From assembly GCA_910579725.1 (NCBI GenBank), contig CAJTUD010000010.1, forward strand, positions 22,039-53,177: a stretch of DNA of 31,139 nt, read 5' to 3'. Of this stretch, positions 1-8,140 are shown piece by piece. The DNA comes from an uncultured Oscillospiraceae bacterium (GTDB taxonomy: Bacteria > Bacillota > Clostridia > Oscillospirales > Oscillospiraceae). The notes beneath the pieces were generated by a model that was not told the origin of the DNA, did not search any database, and saw only the letters and a list, made by a program, of their open reading frames with translations. Within the stretch, counting starts at the first letter, position 1. Each line of letters begins with the position of its first letter. Made by a program: the position numbers and the translations under genes.

Positions 1-9
1 CGTTTTTCC

Positions 10-1197
10 CTACTCTGCCGCCGTCTCTGCGGCCAGACTGTCCACAAACTGTCTTGCGGCTCTGGGAGACCGGCCGCCCCGGCTCAGAGCAAACCGCTCC
101 GCCAGCTCCTCCAAAGCAGGCCGGTCCACTCCCTTCCACCGGGCCAGGGTGCGGACAATGTCCAGATACGCGTCCTTTCCCGGCTTCTGAAAGGAGACGT
201 GAAGCCCAAACCGGTCCGACAGAGACACCATTTCCTGTATGGTTTCGCCGCGATGAACCTCGTCCCCCTCCCTGTCGGAAAACTGTTCCTTGACAATGTG
301 CCGCCGGTTACTGGTGGCGCAGAGAATCACATTGCCGCCCCGAGCGGAAACAGAGCCCTCCAGCACCGCCTTCAAAGCGCTGTAATTGCTGTCATCCCGC
401 TGAAACGAAAGATCGTCAATAAATAAAATGAATTTCAGAGGGTTTTCGCTCAGCCTGTCCAGCAGGGCGGGAATATAGCACAGCTGATCCCGATGGATCT
501 CCACAACCCGGAGGCCCTCCTCTTTCAGCTCATTCCCCACCGCTTTGATGGTGGAGGACTTGCCGGTGCCCGCGTCACCGGTAAGAAGCATATTGGCGGC
601 CGGCCGGCCCGACAGCAGCGCCCGGACATTGTCCAGTACAAGCCTCCGCTCCCGTTCATAGTCCACCAGGTCCGCCAGACGAACCGGGTCCGGGCGGAGA
701 ACTGGCTCCGGCTGTCCGTTCCCGTCCAGACAAAACATGTGATGCGCGGCATAAACGCCATACCCGTACCGCCCGATTTCCGCAGTCCGGCGGCGGTATT
801 CCGCCGCCAGTTCCACAGCCGATACACCGAAATCCGGCAGAGAGCTCCCACCATCCAGTCCCGCCTTCAGCCGCTCCGGCGTCATCTCTGCCGCCGCCTG
901 AAAGGTCTCCAGCTCCGTCTCCACACTGCGGGTCATATATTCCGGCGGCGTCTCCCCACGGCCGATGGCCCGAATAAAAGCGTTCTCATCTTCCAGAACA
1001 ATCCGCAGGATGTGCCTTCCCAGATCCCCTCCGTCTGTCTGGTAGAGCCGGCTCACCATTTCCGCGTAAGCGGAAGACGCTTCCAGTGCCTCCGCCTGCG
1101 TCAGGCAAGCGCACAGTGCCTCCATCACCGGATCTTTCAGCACTCCCCGGAATACTGCCAGCGTCTTCAGACGTGTGTTCAGGCAATGCAGCTCCAT
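10..1197 (-). CDS. DUF815-family AAA ATPase
   Basis: A 395-residue P-loop ATPase of the DUF815 type. The N-terminal 180 residues are helical and have no recognisable catalytic motif. The AAA core follows, with Walker A GDAGTGKS at 207-214 and Walker B FILFIDD at 256-262. An arginine-rich segment near 300-330 (SNRRH, then LSDRFGL) would carry the sensor or finger residues, as in AAA proteins. The family has no settled biochemical role; a remodelling or DNA-associated ATPase is only a guess. The ATG lies 2 nt after the ilvD stop codon and has only a weak SD, so it is probably translated by coupling to ilvD as the last gene of that unit. The stop codon is 10 nt from the window edge, so nothing downstream can be judged. 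Confidence 0.85.
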   Translation of the reverse strand: MELHCLNTRLKTLAVFRGVLKDPVMEALCACLTQAEALEASSAYAEMVSRLYQTDGGDLGRHILRIVLEDENAFIRAIGRGETPPEYMTRSVETELETFQAAAEMTPERLKAGLDGGSSLPDFGVSAVELAAEYRRRTAEIGRYGYGVYAAHHMFCLDGNGQPEPVLRPDPVRLADLVDYERERRLVLDNVRALLSGRPAANMLLTGDAGTGKSSTIKAVGNELKEEGLRVVEIHRDQLCYIPALLDRLSENPLKFILFIDDLSFQRDDSNYSALKAVLEGSVSARGGNVILCATSNRRHIVKEQFSDREGDEVHRGETIQEMVSLSDRFGLHVSFQKPGKDAYLDIVRTLARWKGVDRPALEELAERFALSRGGRSPRAARQFVDSLAAETAAE

Positions 1198-1199
1198 AG

Positions 1200-2855
1200 T
1201 CAGTTCAGCACCGCCCCCGAAGCACCGCTGGATACCAGAGCAGCGTACCGCTTCAGATACCCTGTCAGCTCTTTCTTTTCAGGGACAAAATTCCGCATCC
1301 GCTCCGTCAGCTCCTCCTCGCCGACCAACAGTTCCAGCTTGTTGCCGGGAATGTCAATCCGGATCATATCTCCCTCCCGGACCACGCCGATAGGGCCGCC
1401 GCTGGCGGCCTCCGGGGATACGTGGCCAACGCAGGCCCCCCGGGTGGCTCCGGAAAACCGTCCGTCGGTAATCAGGGCCACGCTGTCTCCCAAGCCCATA
1501 CCCATGATGGCGGAAGTGGGGTTGAGCATCTCCCGCATGCCGGGACCGCCTCTGGGCCCCTCGAAGCGAATAACCACCACGTCGCCGGGGCAAATCTGCC
1601 CAGCGTTGATGGCCGCCTGAGCATCCTCCTCGCACTCGAACACCCGGGCGGGACCTTCATGAACCAGCATCTCCGCCGCTACGGCGGACCGCTTCACCAC
1701 GCTGCCCTCCGGAGCCAGACTGCCCCGCAGTACGGCAATGCCGCCAGTCTCGCTATAGGGGTTCTCCATGGGCCGGATAATCTCCGTGTTCCGGTTTTCG
1801 CACCCGGCGATATTCTCTCCCACAGTTTTTCCGGTGGCAGTGAGACAGCTCAAATCCAGCAAATCCTTTTTCGACAGTTCATGCATCACGGCGTACACGC
1901 CGCCCGCCTCGTCCAGCTGCTCCATATAGGTCTGTCCGGCGGGAGCCAGATGGCAGAGGTTGGGGGTTTTCTCGTTGATGGCGTTGGCGATGTCCAGATT
2001 GATCTCAATGCCGCACTCGTGGGCAATGGCAGGAAGGTGCAACATACTGTTGGTGGAGCACCCCAGGGCCATATCCACGGTCAAAGCGTTGCGGAAGGCC
2101 GCCTCTGTCATGATATCCCGGGGCCGGATGTCCCTTTTCACCAGCTCCATCACCGCCATGCCCGCCCGCTTGGCCAGCTCAATCCGGGCGGAGTACACGG
2201 CGGGAATGGTTCCGTTGCCCCGCAGGCCCATGCCCAGGGCCTCGGTAAGGCAATTCATGGAATTGGCGGTGTACATGCCGGAACAGGACCCGCAGGTGGG
2301 GCAGGTTTTGCATTCATATTCCCGCAGCTTTTCCTCGCTCATCCTTCCGGCGTTGAATTGGCCCACCGCCTCGGAGATGGTGGAAAAGCTGGCCCGGCCT
2401 CCGTCAATGCGTCCCGCCAGCATAGGCCCGCCGCTGACAAAAATAGAGGGAATATTCAGCCGCGCCGCCGCCATGAGGAGGCCAGGGACGTTCTTGTCGC
2501 AGTTGGGGACCATCACTAAAGCGTCGAAGCCGTGGGCCAGCGCCATGGCCTCGGTGGAGTCGGCAATGAGCTCCCGCGTGACCAGAGAGTATTTCATTCC
2601 CTGGTGGCCCATGGCAATGCCGTCACAGACGGCAATAGCGGGGAACACGATGGGTGTTCCCCCGGCCATGGCCACACCCAGCTTCACTGCGTCCACAATT
2701 TTGTCCAGATTCATATGGCCGGGGACGATCTCATTGTAAGAGCTTACCACCCCCACCAGGGGGCGTCTGATCTCTTCCTCCGTCAGGCCCAGCGCGTGAT
2801 ACAGCGCCCGGTGTGGGGCGTTCTGCGGACCCAGCTTCAAAGAATCACTTTTCAT
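1200..2855 (-). CDS. ilvD: Dihydroxy-acid dehydratase
   Basis: Fe-S dehydratase that converts 2,3-dihydroxy-3-methylbutanoate and its ethyl homologue to the 2-keto acids, the third common step of valine and isoleucine synthesis. At 551 residues it has the normal family length. The IlvD/Edd signature CDKNVPG is at 119-125. The cysteine-rich PTCGSCSGMYTANSMN starts at 186 and supplies a cluster ligand (C191). A second signature, ITDGRFSGATRGACVGH, lies in the C-terminal third. The ATG has a modest SD (AAGAAGG, 7 nt away). It is 18 nt downstream of the transglutaminase-like gene and 2 nt upstream of the DUF815 gene, so the three look co-transcribed. It is separated from ilvBNC by that gene and a long intergenic stretch. 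I see no dedicated T-box in front of it. Confidence 0.97.
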   Translation of the reverse strand: MKSDSLKLGPQNAPHRALYHALGLTEEEIRRPLVGVVSSYNEIVPGHMNLDKIVDAVKLGVAMAGGTPIVFPAIAVCDGIAMGHQGMKYSLVTRELIADSTEAMALAHGFDALVMVPNCDKNVPGLLMAAARLNIPSIFVSGGPMLAGRIDGGRASFSTISEAVGQFNAGRMSEEKLREYECKTCPTCGSCSGMYTANSMNCLTEALGMGLRGNGTIPAVYSARIELAKRAGMAVMELVKRDIRPRDIMTEAAFRNALTVDMALGCSTNSMLHLPAIAHECGIEINLDIANAINEKTPNLCHLAPAGQTYMEQLDEAGGVYAVMHELSKKDLLDLSCLTATGKTVGENIAGCENRNTEIIRPMENPYSETGGIAVLRGSLAPEGSVVKRSAVAAEMLVHEGPARVFECEEDAQAAINAGQICPGDVVVIRFEGPRGGPGMREMLNPTSAIMGMGLGDSVALITDGRFSGATRGACVGHVSPEAASGGPIGVVREGDMIRIDIPGNKLELLVGEEELTERMRNFVPEKKELTGYLKRYAALVSSGASGAVLN

Positions 2856-2873
2856 AAAGGAACCTTCTTTCTT

Positions 2874-3776
2874 TTATTGGGGCGGAGCGGTCAGAAGGGA
2901 GATATCGTAAACAGCCGGTTCAGGCTTTACGTTGGTTTTCTCCAGCGCTTTCTGAAATTCCTCTTGAGCGTTTTTGTCTTCCGGAGAAGAGTCCTCATAT
3001 CGATAGCGAAGGGAAGCCAGATTGTAGCTTTTTACACTGTAACCTGTTGGAGAAAAGCAGCGGATCTGCTTATCTCCCTGGCCGAACCCGTTGACACCGT
3101 CCACCATGAACCGGAACAGATTCTTGCAGATATATGCGTTGTACCAGATATTTTCTTTCCAGAGCGCATCCTTTTCAGCCGTATTCGAGCCGGCCTCTAC
3201 CGCGGCAGCATACCGCCGCCCGGCATAGTTGTCCCGAATTTCCAGAATTGAGAGCGGAGTCTCATTTTTATCAATAAAGTAAGTGTCGACAGAGGGATCC
3301 AGCATCACCCATTTACCCATTTCCGGGTCGTAGATTTCCGCAACCACGTGATTGTCTCCGTCATAGGGAGAATAGGGCATGATGTACACCCGGCGCGCGT
3401 GAATGCCCAGCGCTAGACAGCATTCGGTCAGAATGATGGCCTTGTTCCGGCAGTTGATTCCCTGCTCTGGTTTATTCAGACTGTAATCCAGCAAATCTAT
3501 AGAATTGAATGGAACATGGTTGTCATAGTCGGATTTGTGCTTCAGCCTGGGGGACATCCAATGCAGCAGCCGGACGCTCCGTTCAAAAGCCGTACCCTCC
3601 CCGGCAATTTTATCAATACCGTATTTCTCAATCAGTGTTTTATATTCCGGGCAGGTGAAATCATAGGTGATCTCCGCTTTTTCGCCGCTGCCGGCAAAGG
3701 TTTGATTGTTGAAGAGAATGCCGCTGTAGATATCAAAAAGGTTTTTCTGTACTTGGAGGTTTTCCTGATCTGTCAT
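2874..3776 (-). CDS. Transglutaminase-like cysteine protein
   Basis: A 300-residue protein with a transglutaminase-like (papain-fold) core. The putative Cys-His-Asp triad is C109 in GINCRNKA, H143 in DNHVVAEIYD and D160 in WVMLDPSVD. The spacing fits bacterial transglutaminase-like domains, which are usually proteases or amidases rather than cross-linking enzymes. There is no signal peptide or membrane segment, so it is probably cytoplasmic. The ATG has a clear SD (AGAGGG, 7 nt upstream). It stands between ilvC and ilvD, 18 nt upstream of ilvD on the same strand. Nothing in the sequence links it to amino acid synthesis. Domain assignment is good; substrate and role are unknown. Confidence 0.85.
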   Translation of the reverse strand: MTDQENLQVQKNLFDIYSGILFNNQTFAGSGEKAEITYDFTCPEYKTLIEKYGIDKIAGEGTAFERSVRLLHWMSPRLKHKSDYDNHVPFNSIDLLDYSLNKPEQGINCRNKAIILTECCLALGIHARRVYIMPYSPYDGDNHVVAEIYDPEMGKWVMLDPSVDTYFIDKNETPLSILEIRDNYAGRRYAAAVEAGSNTAEKDALWKENIWYNAYICKNLFRFMVDGVNGFGQGDKQIRCFSPTGYSVKSYNLASLRYRYEDSSPEDKNAQEEFQKALEKTNVKPEPAVYDISLLTAPPQ

Positions 3777-3829
3777 TGAGACCCTCTTTCTGTGCCGCCG
3801 CTGTGGGACGGCATTGGCTCTATTTTGGA

Positions 3830-4300
3830 TTCGCCCCCTTGCTGGGGCGGAGCCTTCTTTTCGCGCGAGCGAAAAGAAGCAAAAGATCGCTTAAGGAACT
3901 ATGTTCCTTAAGAATCTTCCTAAGCAACGGAGGTTGTTGGCACTCCGACGTACTTGGGTAGTTCTGTATTGGTATCTTTGTTGGTGCGCCAGACTTCTGC
4001 GGCTAACCACGGGCACGCTGTGGTGCCTACCGTCATACACGCTGAAGCTCCCGGGGCAATTGCGGTAACCGGTCCTCCTTCCAGAGGCTGTCCTTTTAGC
4101 AGGCCGGCATAGTCCTGCACAATGATAATACGCGGCCACTCAATGGGGCCGTGTATCATCCAGAGAGTCTTGAACTGTAGGTTCAAGCTTGTTCTGCCTA
4201 TTTTTGCCGCGAGGCAAAAGTAGGCATAGGGTCCGGGGACGCGCAGCCCCCGGACCGATTCGGGGAAAAGGGTCCCGCTCGCCGCCAGAGGCGGCGAAGA
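3830..4300. repeat. Hairpin-rich intergenic element between ilvC and the transglutaminase-like gene
   Basis: This long non-genic stretch is packed with inverted repeats. A perfect 11-bp stem with loop GCGA is at 3854-3879. A perfect 10-bp stem with loop TAT is at 3890-3912. A 7-bp stem is at 4169-4187. A 13-bp stem with one G-T pair, again with loop GCGA, is at 4196-4225. A 9-bp GC stem is at 4230-4256 and an 8-bp stem at 4279-4297. The order is mirror-like: an outer stem with a GCGA loop and an inner stem on each side of about 250 bp. That suggests a non-autonomous or intergenic repeat element rather than simple terminators, since none of the stems has a U-run. The 4279-4297 stem could still end the ilvC transcript. 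Confidence 0.5.
3920..4186 (-). CDS. Possible small ORF inside the hairpin-rich element
   Basis: An open frame of 88 codons on the minus strand between the two hairpin pairs. I do not recognise the product. It has no signal peptide, no clear SD and no known motif; it ends in SVA. A second frame of 82 codons overlaps it on the same strand, and that reduces the chance that either is a real gene. It could be a passenger of the repeat element, the relic of a longer gene, or noise. Confidence 0.2.
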   Translation of the reverse strand: MNLQFKTLWMIHGPIEWPRIIIVQDYAGLLKGQPLEGGPVTAIAPGASACMTVGTTACPWLAAEVWRTNKDTNTELPKYVGVPTTSVA

Positions 4301-4309
4301 AGATGAAAT

Positions 4310-5326
4310 TCAGTTGTTGATCAGCTTGTCCTCGTCGGACCAGCTGTACAGCTTCCGGATATCCTCGCCGACAATCTCCGCGGGGTGCTCGGACGCTTTC
4401 TTTCGCATAGCGTTGAAATGAACCTGAGAACCAGCGTCGGACATATCGAGAAGAAAGTCCTTGGCAAAGGTGCCGTCCTGAATGTCGGAGAGAATCTTCT
4501 TCATGGCCTTCTTGGTGTCCTCGGTGATGATTTTGGGTCCTGTGATGTAGTCGCCGTACTCGGCGGTATTGGAAATGGAATACCGCATGCCGGCAAACCC
4601 GCTCTGGTAGATCAGATCCACAATCAGCTTCATCTCATGGATGCACTCAAAATAGGCGTTCCGAGGATCGTATCCCGCCTCTACCAGCGTCTCGAAGCCC
4701 GCCTGCATCAGTGCGCACACGCCGCCGCACAGCACCGCCTGCTCACCGAAGAGGTCCGTCTCCGTCTCCGTACGGAAGGTGGTCTCCAGTACCCCGGCCC
4801 GGGCCCCTCCGATGCCCAGGGCATAGGCCAGACCAATGTCCCAGGCGTCCCCGGTGGCATCCTGCTCCACAGCAATGAGGCAGGGCACGCCTTTGCCCAC
4901 CTGGTACTCGCTGCGGACCGTGTGTCCGGGTCCCTTGGGGGCAATCATGATGACATTGACGTTCTTGGGTGGCTTGATACAGCCGAAGTGGATGTTGAAG
5001 CCGTGGGCGAAGGCCAATGTCTTTCCCTCGGTAAGATTGGGTTCAATGCTCTCCTTGTAGAGCTTGGCCTGCTTCTCATCATTGATAAGGATCATGATCA
5101 CGTCGGCGGCCTTGGCGGCATCGGCGGCGGTCATGACCTGGAGGCCCTGGCCTTCAGCCCTGGCCCAGCTTTTGCTGCCTTCGTAGAGGCCCACGATGAC
5201 CTTCACGCCGCTGTCCTTCAGGTTCAGCGCGTGGGCGTGGCCCTGGGAGCCGTAGCCGATGATGGCCACCGTTTTGTTCGCCAGCTTCTGAAGATCGCAG
5301 TCCTGCTGATAGAAAATTCTTGCCAT
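4310..5326 (-). CDS. ilvC: Ketol-acid reductoisomerase (class I)
   Basis: Isomerises and reduces acetolactate or acetohydroxybutyrate to the dihydroxy acid, with Mg2+ and a nicotinamide cofactor. It has 338 residues, typical for short class I enzymes. The Rossmann motif GYGSQGHAHA begins at 24. The catalytic domain has TDLFGEQAVLCGG with the metal-binding Asp and Glu, and ECIHEMKLIVDL and MRYSISNTAEYG further on. The start was set at the ATG at 5326, which has SD GAGGT about 9 nt upstream and gives the expected MARIFY N-terminus. The frame stays open upstream but overlaps the kinase-like gene. The cofactor loop after beta-2 reads GLYEGSKSW (46-54) and lacks the usual arginine. It is 40 nt downstream of the kinase-like gene, in the T-box-controlled operon. 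Confidence 0.97.
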   Translation of the reverse strand: MARIFYQQDCDLQKLANKTVAIIGYGSQGHAHALNLKDSGVKVIVGLYEGSKSWARAEGQGLQVMTAADAAKAADVIMILINDEKQAKLYKESIEPNLTEGKTLAFAHGFNIHFGCIKPPKNVNVIMIAPKGPGHTVRSEYQVGKGVPCLIAVEQDATGDAWDIGLAYALGIGGARAGVLETTFRTETETDLFGEQAVLCGGVCALMQAGFETLVEAGYDPRNAYFECIHEMKLIVDLIYQSGFAGMRYSISNTAEYGDYITGPKIITEDTKKAMKKILSDIQDGTFAKDFLLDMSDAGSQVHFNAMRKKASEHPAEIVGEDIRKLYSWSDEDKLINN

Positions 5327-5366
5327 GATTGTTACCTCACTTTTATTAAAAATATATTTTGAGAAT

Positions 5367-5894
5367 TTACTCTTGCCGACCGGAACCAGGAGACGATTTC
5401 CCCCTCCGTATATCAAAAAGGATCGTATCGACCGCCTCGTCCAGAGACATTTCCGCACCAATAGTCTTTTCAGGAATCAGACCGATGTAATCACGGTCCC
5501 TCCACCACCGCCGCATTTCTTCTTCCCCAAATGAAAAGCGGTTCTTTTTTGTCGCGTGACGACGCAAGGTTTCTTCAAAAGACAGATTATAGTAGTACGC
5601 ATAAATTTCTTCTCCAAACCATGCAGCCGCTGCCGCAAACAGCGGTTGGTACCACTTCGCACACAATATCCCTTCCAGAATCACCACCTCATGACGCTCG
5701 TATCCATAGCGCAGCAGATAAATCAGAAGAGAAACTGCCGGCGAATCCGCGCCGTCACGTGCCCAAAGCATTTCTCTGCGAACCGTATCTTGTGACAGAA
5801 TGAGTGTATTCCGGCCAAGTTTTTGTTGAAGGCCCTTGGCAGCGCTGCTTTTACCGCTCCCTGAATTCCCTCTTAAAATAATCAGCTTGCTCAT
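5367..5894 (-). CDS. P-loop kinase-like protein (AAA_33/zeta-toxin-like)
   Basis: A 175-residue nucleotide-binding protein. It starts with LIILRGNSGSGKSS, whose Walker A motif GNSGSGKS is at 9-16. A Walker B-like strand VVILEGIL follows near 95-102. An Arg-rich lid is further on (RRHATKKNR and RRWWRDRD). The layout resembles small-molecule or polynucleotide kinases such as the chloramphenicol phosphotransferase, zeta-toxin and AAA_33 group. The substrate cannot be read from the sequence. The ATG lies 1 nt after the ilvN stop, and the gene sits between ilvN and ilvC, where operons of this kind normally have nothing. I see no partner antitoxin gene, so a toxin role is not supported. Confidence 0.75.
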   Translation of the reverse strand: MSKLIILRGNSGSGKSSAAKGLQQKLGRNTLILSQDTVRREMLWARDGADSPAVSLLIYLLRYGYERHEVVILEGILCAKWYQPLFAAAAAWFGEEIYAYYYNLSFEETLRRHATKKNRFSFGEEEMRRWWRDRDYIGLIPEKTIGAEMSLDEAVDTILFDIRRGKSSPGSGRQE

Positions 5895-5895
5895 A

Positions 5896-6405
5896 CTATA
5901 GATTTGTTACTTTTCTGATGGTATCTGCACCCCGCTCCAGGGACACCACCCCGGTGCGGCAGATCTCAAGAATATCGTAATCCCGCATCAGATCGATGAA
6001 ATCATCAATCCGCCTGCTGTCGGCAGTGACCCGCAAAACGATGGAATCCCGGGTGTAGTCCACCGTCTTGGCCTCGAAGGCGTCCGCCGCCGCCCGGATA
6101 TCCCCCCGGCTGGCGGGGTCGTTTTTCAGCTTGATGAGCAGCAGCTCGAAGCTGACGGAGTTGTCATTGTCCAGCTCCCGGATGGAGCATACATCCGGCA
6201 GCTTGTACAGCTGGTCCACCAGCTGCTGCTTGGTCACTCGCTCACCGGCAAACTGGACGGTAATCCGGGAGTAGTCTGGAGACTCCGTCTCGCTGACGGT
6301 CAGGTTGTCAATGTTGAACTGCCGCCGCCGGAACATGCTGGTGACCCGGTTCAATACGCCGAACTGGTTGCGCACCAGCACAGCCACAGTATAACGCTTT
6401 TCCAT
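5896..6405 (-). CDS. ilvN: Acetolactate synthase, small regulatory subunit
   Basis: Regulatory subunit that binds the IlvB catalytic subunit and carries valine feedback control. It has 169 residues with an N-terminal ACT domain (about residues 1-77: tyrTVAVLVRNQFGVLNRVT, then the NIDNLTV strand) and the C-terminal ALS_ss domain. The start was set at the ATG at 6405. The SD AGGTGG (6415-6420) lies 9 nt before it, whereas it directly abuts the in-frame GTG at 6414. The ATG begins 1 nt after the ilvB stop, so translation is probably coupled. The length and order ilvB-ilvN are standard. An alternative ilvH name would be equivalent. Confidence 0.95.
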   Translation of the reverse strand: MEKRYTVAVLVRNQFGVLNRVTSMFRRRQFNIDNLTVSETESPDYSRITVQFAGERVTKQQLVDQLYKLPDVCSIRELDNDNSVSFELLLIKLKNDPASRGDIRAAADAFEAKTVDYTRDSIVLRVTADSRRIDDFIDLMRDYDILEICRTGVVSLERGADTIRKVTNL

Positions 6406-6406
6406 G

Positions 6407-8074
6407 TCAATCACCCACCTTTGTAATCATATCGTCCATGCTCCCGCCGGGGGGCAGCATGGGCAGGACGAACTCGTCCTCGCTGATGAGACAATCGATG
6501 AGGTATGGTCCTTCATATTGGAAGGCTCGCTCCAGAGCTTCGTCCAGACCTTCCGGCGTATCTGTCCGCTCCCCTTTTGCGCCGAAGGCTTCCGCCAGCT
6601 TCACGAAATCAGTTTTCCGCTCCAGGGTGGTATTGGAGTAATGTTTGTCAAAAAACAGCGTCTGCCACTGGCGGACCATACCCAAAACGCCGTTGTTGAG
6701 CAGCAGGATCACCAGAGGTACCCGGTAAGTGACGGCGGTGGCCAGCTCGTTGAGATTCATACCGAAACTTCCGTCTCCAGTGACCAGTACGGCGTGCTCT
6801 CCTGTGGCCATCTGGGCCCCCATGGCCGCCCCCATGCCGAAGCCCATGGTACCCAGGCCGCCGCTGGAAACAAACCGCCGAGGCTGCCGGAAGGACAGGG
6901 TCTGAGCCGCCCACATCTGGTGCTGGCCCACGTCGGTGGCGACCGGAGTCGCCTCCGTCAGACGCTTGTCCAGGATCAGCATGGCGTTCCGGGGAGTGAG
7001 ACCCGGCCGCACATCCCGGCTCTCCGCTTCCGTATTCCGGAAACTTTCCACGGTATTTCCCCATTCCGGGTGCTCTGTCGGTTCCACCAGCTCCAACAGC
7101 TTTTGCAGGGTCAGCTTCACGTCTCCCCGCATCCCGCACACCGCCGCCACGTTCTTGGAAAGCTCCGAGCCATCCACGTCAATCTGCACCAGCTTGGCTC
7201 CCTTGGCAAACTTGGTCCGGTCGCCGGTGACCCGGTCGTTGAATCGGGTTCCCAAGGCAATAATGCAGTCGGAACGGTGCATGGCAGTGGAGCAGGCGTA
7301 GTGCCCATGCATCCCCTGCATCCCCAGAAACCGCGGGTGGTCCGTGGGGATTCCGGACACGCCCATGAGAGAGCAGCCAATGGGCGCGTCAATCTTCTCC
7401 GCCAAAGCCAGCAGCTCCTCCTGAGCGCCGCTGGCAATGAGTCCTCCGCCGAAGTAGAGGAACGGCCGGTGGGCGGCATTGACACACGCCGCTGCCTCCC
7501 GGATGCGCTCCTCCTTGGCAGGGTGGGGCGGGTCGGGGATAACGGGAGGCTGGGGCTCGTAGTCATAGGCCGCAATCTGAATGTCCTTAGGCACGTCCAC
7601 CAGCACCGGGCCGGGGCGGCCGGAGACAGCCAGCCGGAATGCTTCCCGGATGGTGTCCGCCAGGTCCCCGATCTCCCCTACAAAGTAATTGTGCTTGGTA
7701 ATGGGCAGGGTGATGCCGGTGATGTCGATCTCCTGGAAGGAGTCGGTGCCGATCTGAGAATTCATCACATTGCCGGTAATGGCCACCATGGGAATGGAAT
7801 CCAGGAAAGCGGTGGCAATGCCAGTGACCAGATTGGTGGCTCCCGGGCCGGAGGTGGCGATGACCACACCGGGCTTCCCAGTGGCCCGGGCCCAGCCGTC
7901 GGCAGCGTGGGCAGCGCCCTGCTCATGGGCGGTGAGCACGTGGGTCATCTCGTCCCGGTACTTGTAGAGAGCGTCGTAGATGTGGATCACCTGCCCGCCG
8001 GGGTAGCCGAAAACAGTATGGACGCCCTGCTCCAGCAAGGTTCGGACAACAATGTCCGCGCCGGTCAATTTCAA
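6407..8074 (-). CDS. ilvB: Acetolactate synthase, large catalytic subunit
   Basis: Thiamine-diphosphate enzyme that condenses pyruvate with pyruvate or 2-ketobutyrate, the first common step of valine and isoleucine synthesis. It has 555 residues and all three domains. The catalytic Glu is E51 in HEQGAAHAADG. The ThDP-binding motif starts at GDGSFGMN (433-440) and ends at the NN pair (460-461). The start codon appears to be TTG at 8074: AAAGGA lies 9 nt upstream, and the two ATGs just upstream are in another frame. That weak start may limit translation. It is the first gene after the T-box leader, so charged tRNA should control the whole operon. Confidence 0.97.
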   Translation of the reverse strand: MKLTGADIVVRTLLEQGVHTVFGYPGGQVIHIYDALYKYRDEMTHVLTAHEQGAAHAADGWARATGKPGVVIATSGPGATNLVTGIATAFLDSIPMVAITGNVMNSQIGTDSFQEIDITGITLPITKHNYFVGEIGDLADTIREAFRLAVSGRPGPVLVDVPKDIQIAAYDYEPQPPVIPDPPHPAKEERIREAAACVNAAHRPFLYFGGGLIASGAQEELLALAEKIDAPIGCSLMGVSGIPTDHPRFLGMQGMHGHYACSTAMHRSDCIIALGTRFNDRVTGDRTKFAKGAKLVQIDVDGSELSKNVAAVCGMRGDVKLTLQKLLELVEPTEHPEWGNTVESFRNTEAESRDVRPGLTPRNAMLILDKRLTEATPVATDVGQHQMWAAQTLSFRQPRRFVSSGGLGTMGFGMGAAMGAQMATGEHAVLVTGDGSFGMNLNELATAVTYRVPLVILLLNNGVLGMVRQWQTLFFDKHYSNTTLERKTDFVKLAEAFGAKGERTDTPEGLDEALERAFQYEGPYLIDCLISEDEFVLPMLPPGGSMDDMITKVGD

Positions 8075-8095
8075 ACTGCATCATCCTTTCTCAGG

Positions 8096-8140
8096 TAAAA
8101 AATAAGACCCCGTCTCTTTTTCAACAAAGAGACAGGATCA
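8096..8140 (-). terminator. T-box intrinsic terminator
   Basis: On the minus strand the arms GATCCTGTCTCTTT and AAAGAGACGGGGTC pair, and TTATTTTTT follows. The U-run ends about 20 nt before the ilvB start codon. This is the terminator of the T-box switch; its 5' arm competes with the antiterminator. Confidence 0.9.

Noticed and set aside
3776..3961. 61-codon plus-strand frame reading through the GCGA-loop hairpin
   Set aside because: It is produced by the inverted repeats and has the look of a spurious repeat-derived frame, with no SD.
5327..5461. N-terminal extension of ilvC by 45 residues
   Set aside because: It runs into the kinase-like gene; the ATG at 5326 has an SD and gives the normal start of the family.
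6404..8098. 564-codon open frame on the plus strand across ilvB
   Set aside because: It is antisense to ilvB, whose thiamine-diphosphate motifs and length are complete. Such long antisense frames are common in GC-rich DNA.
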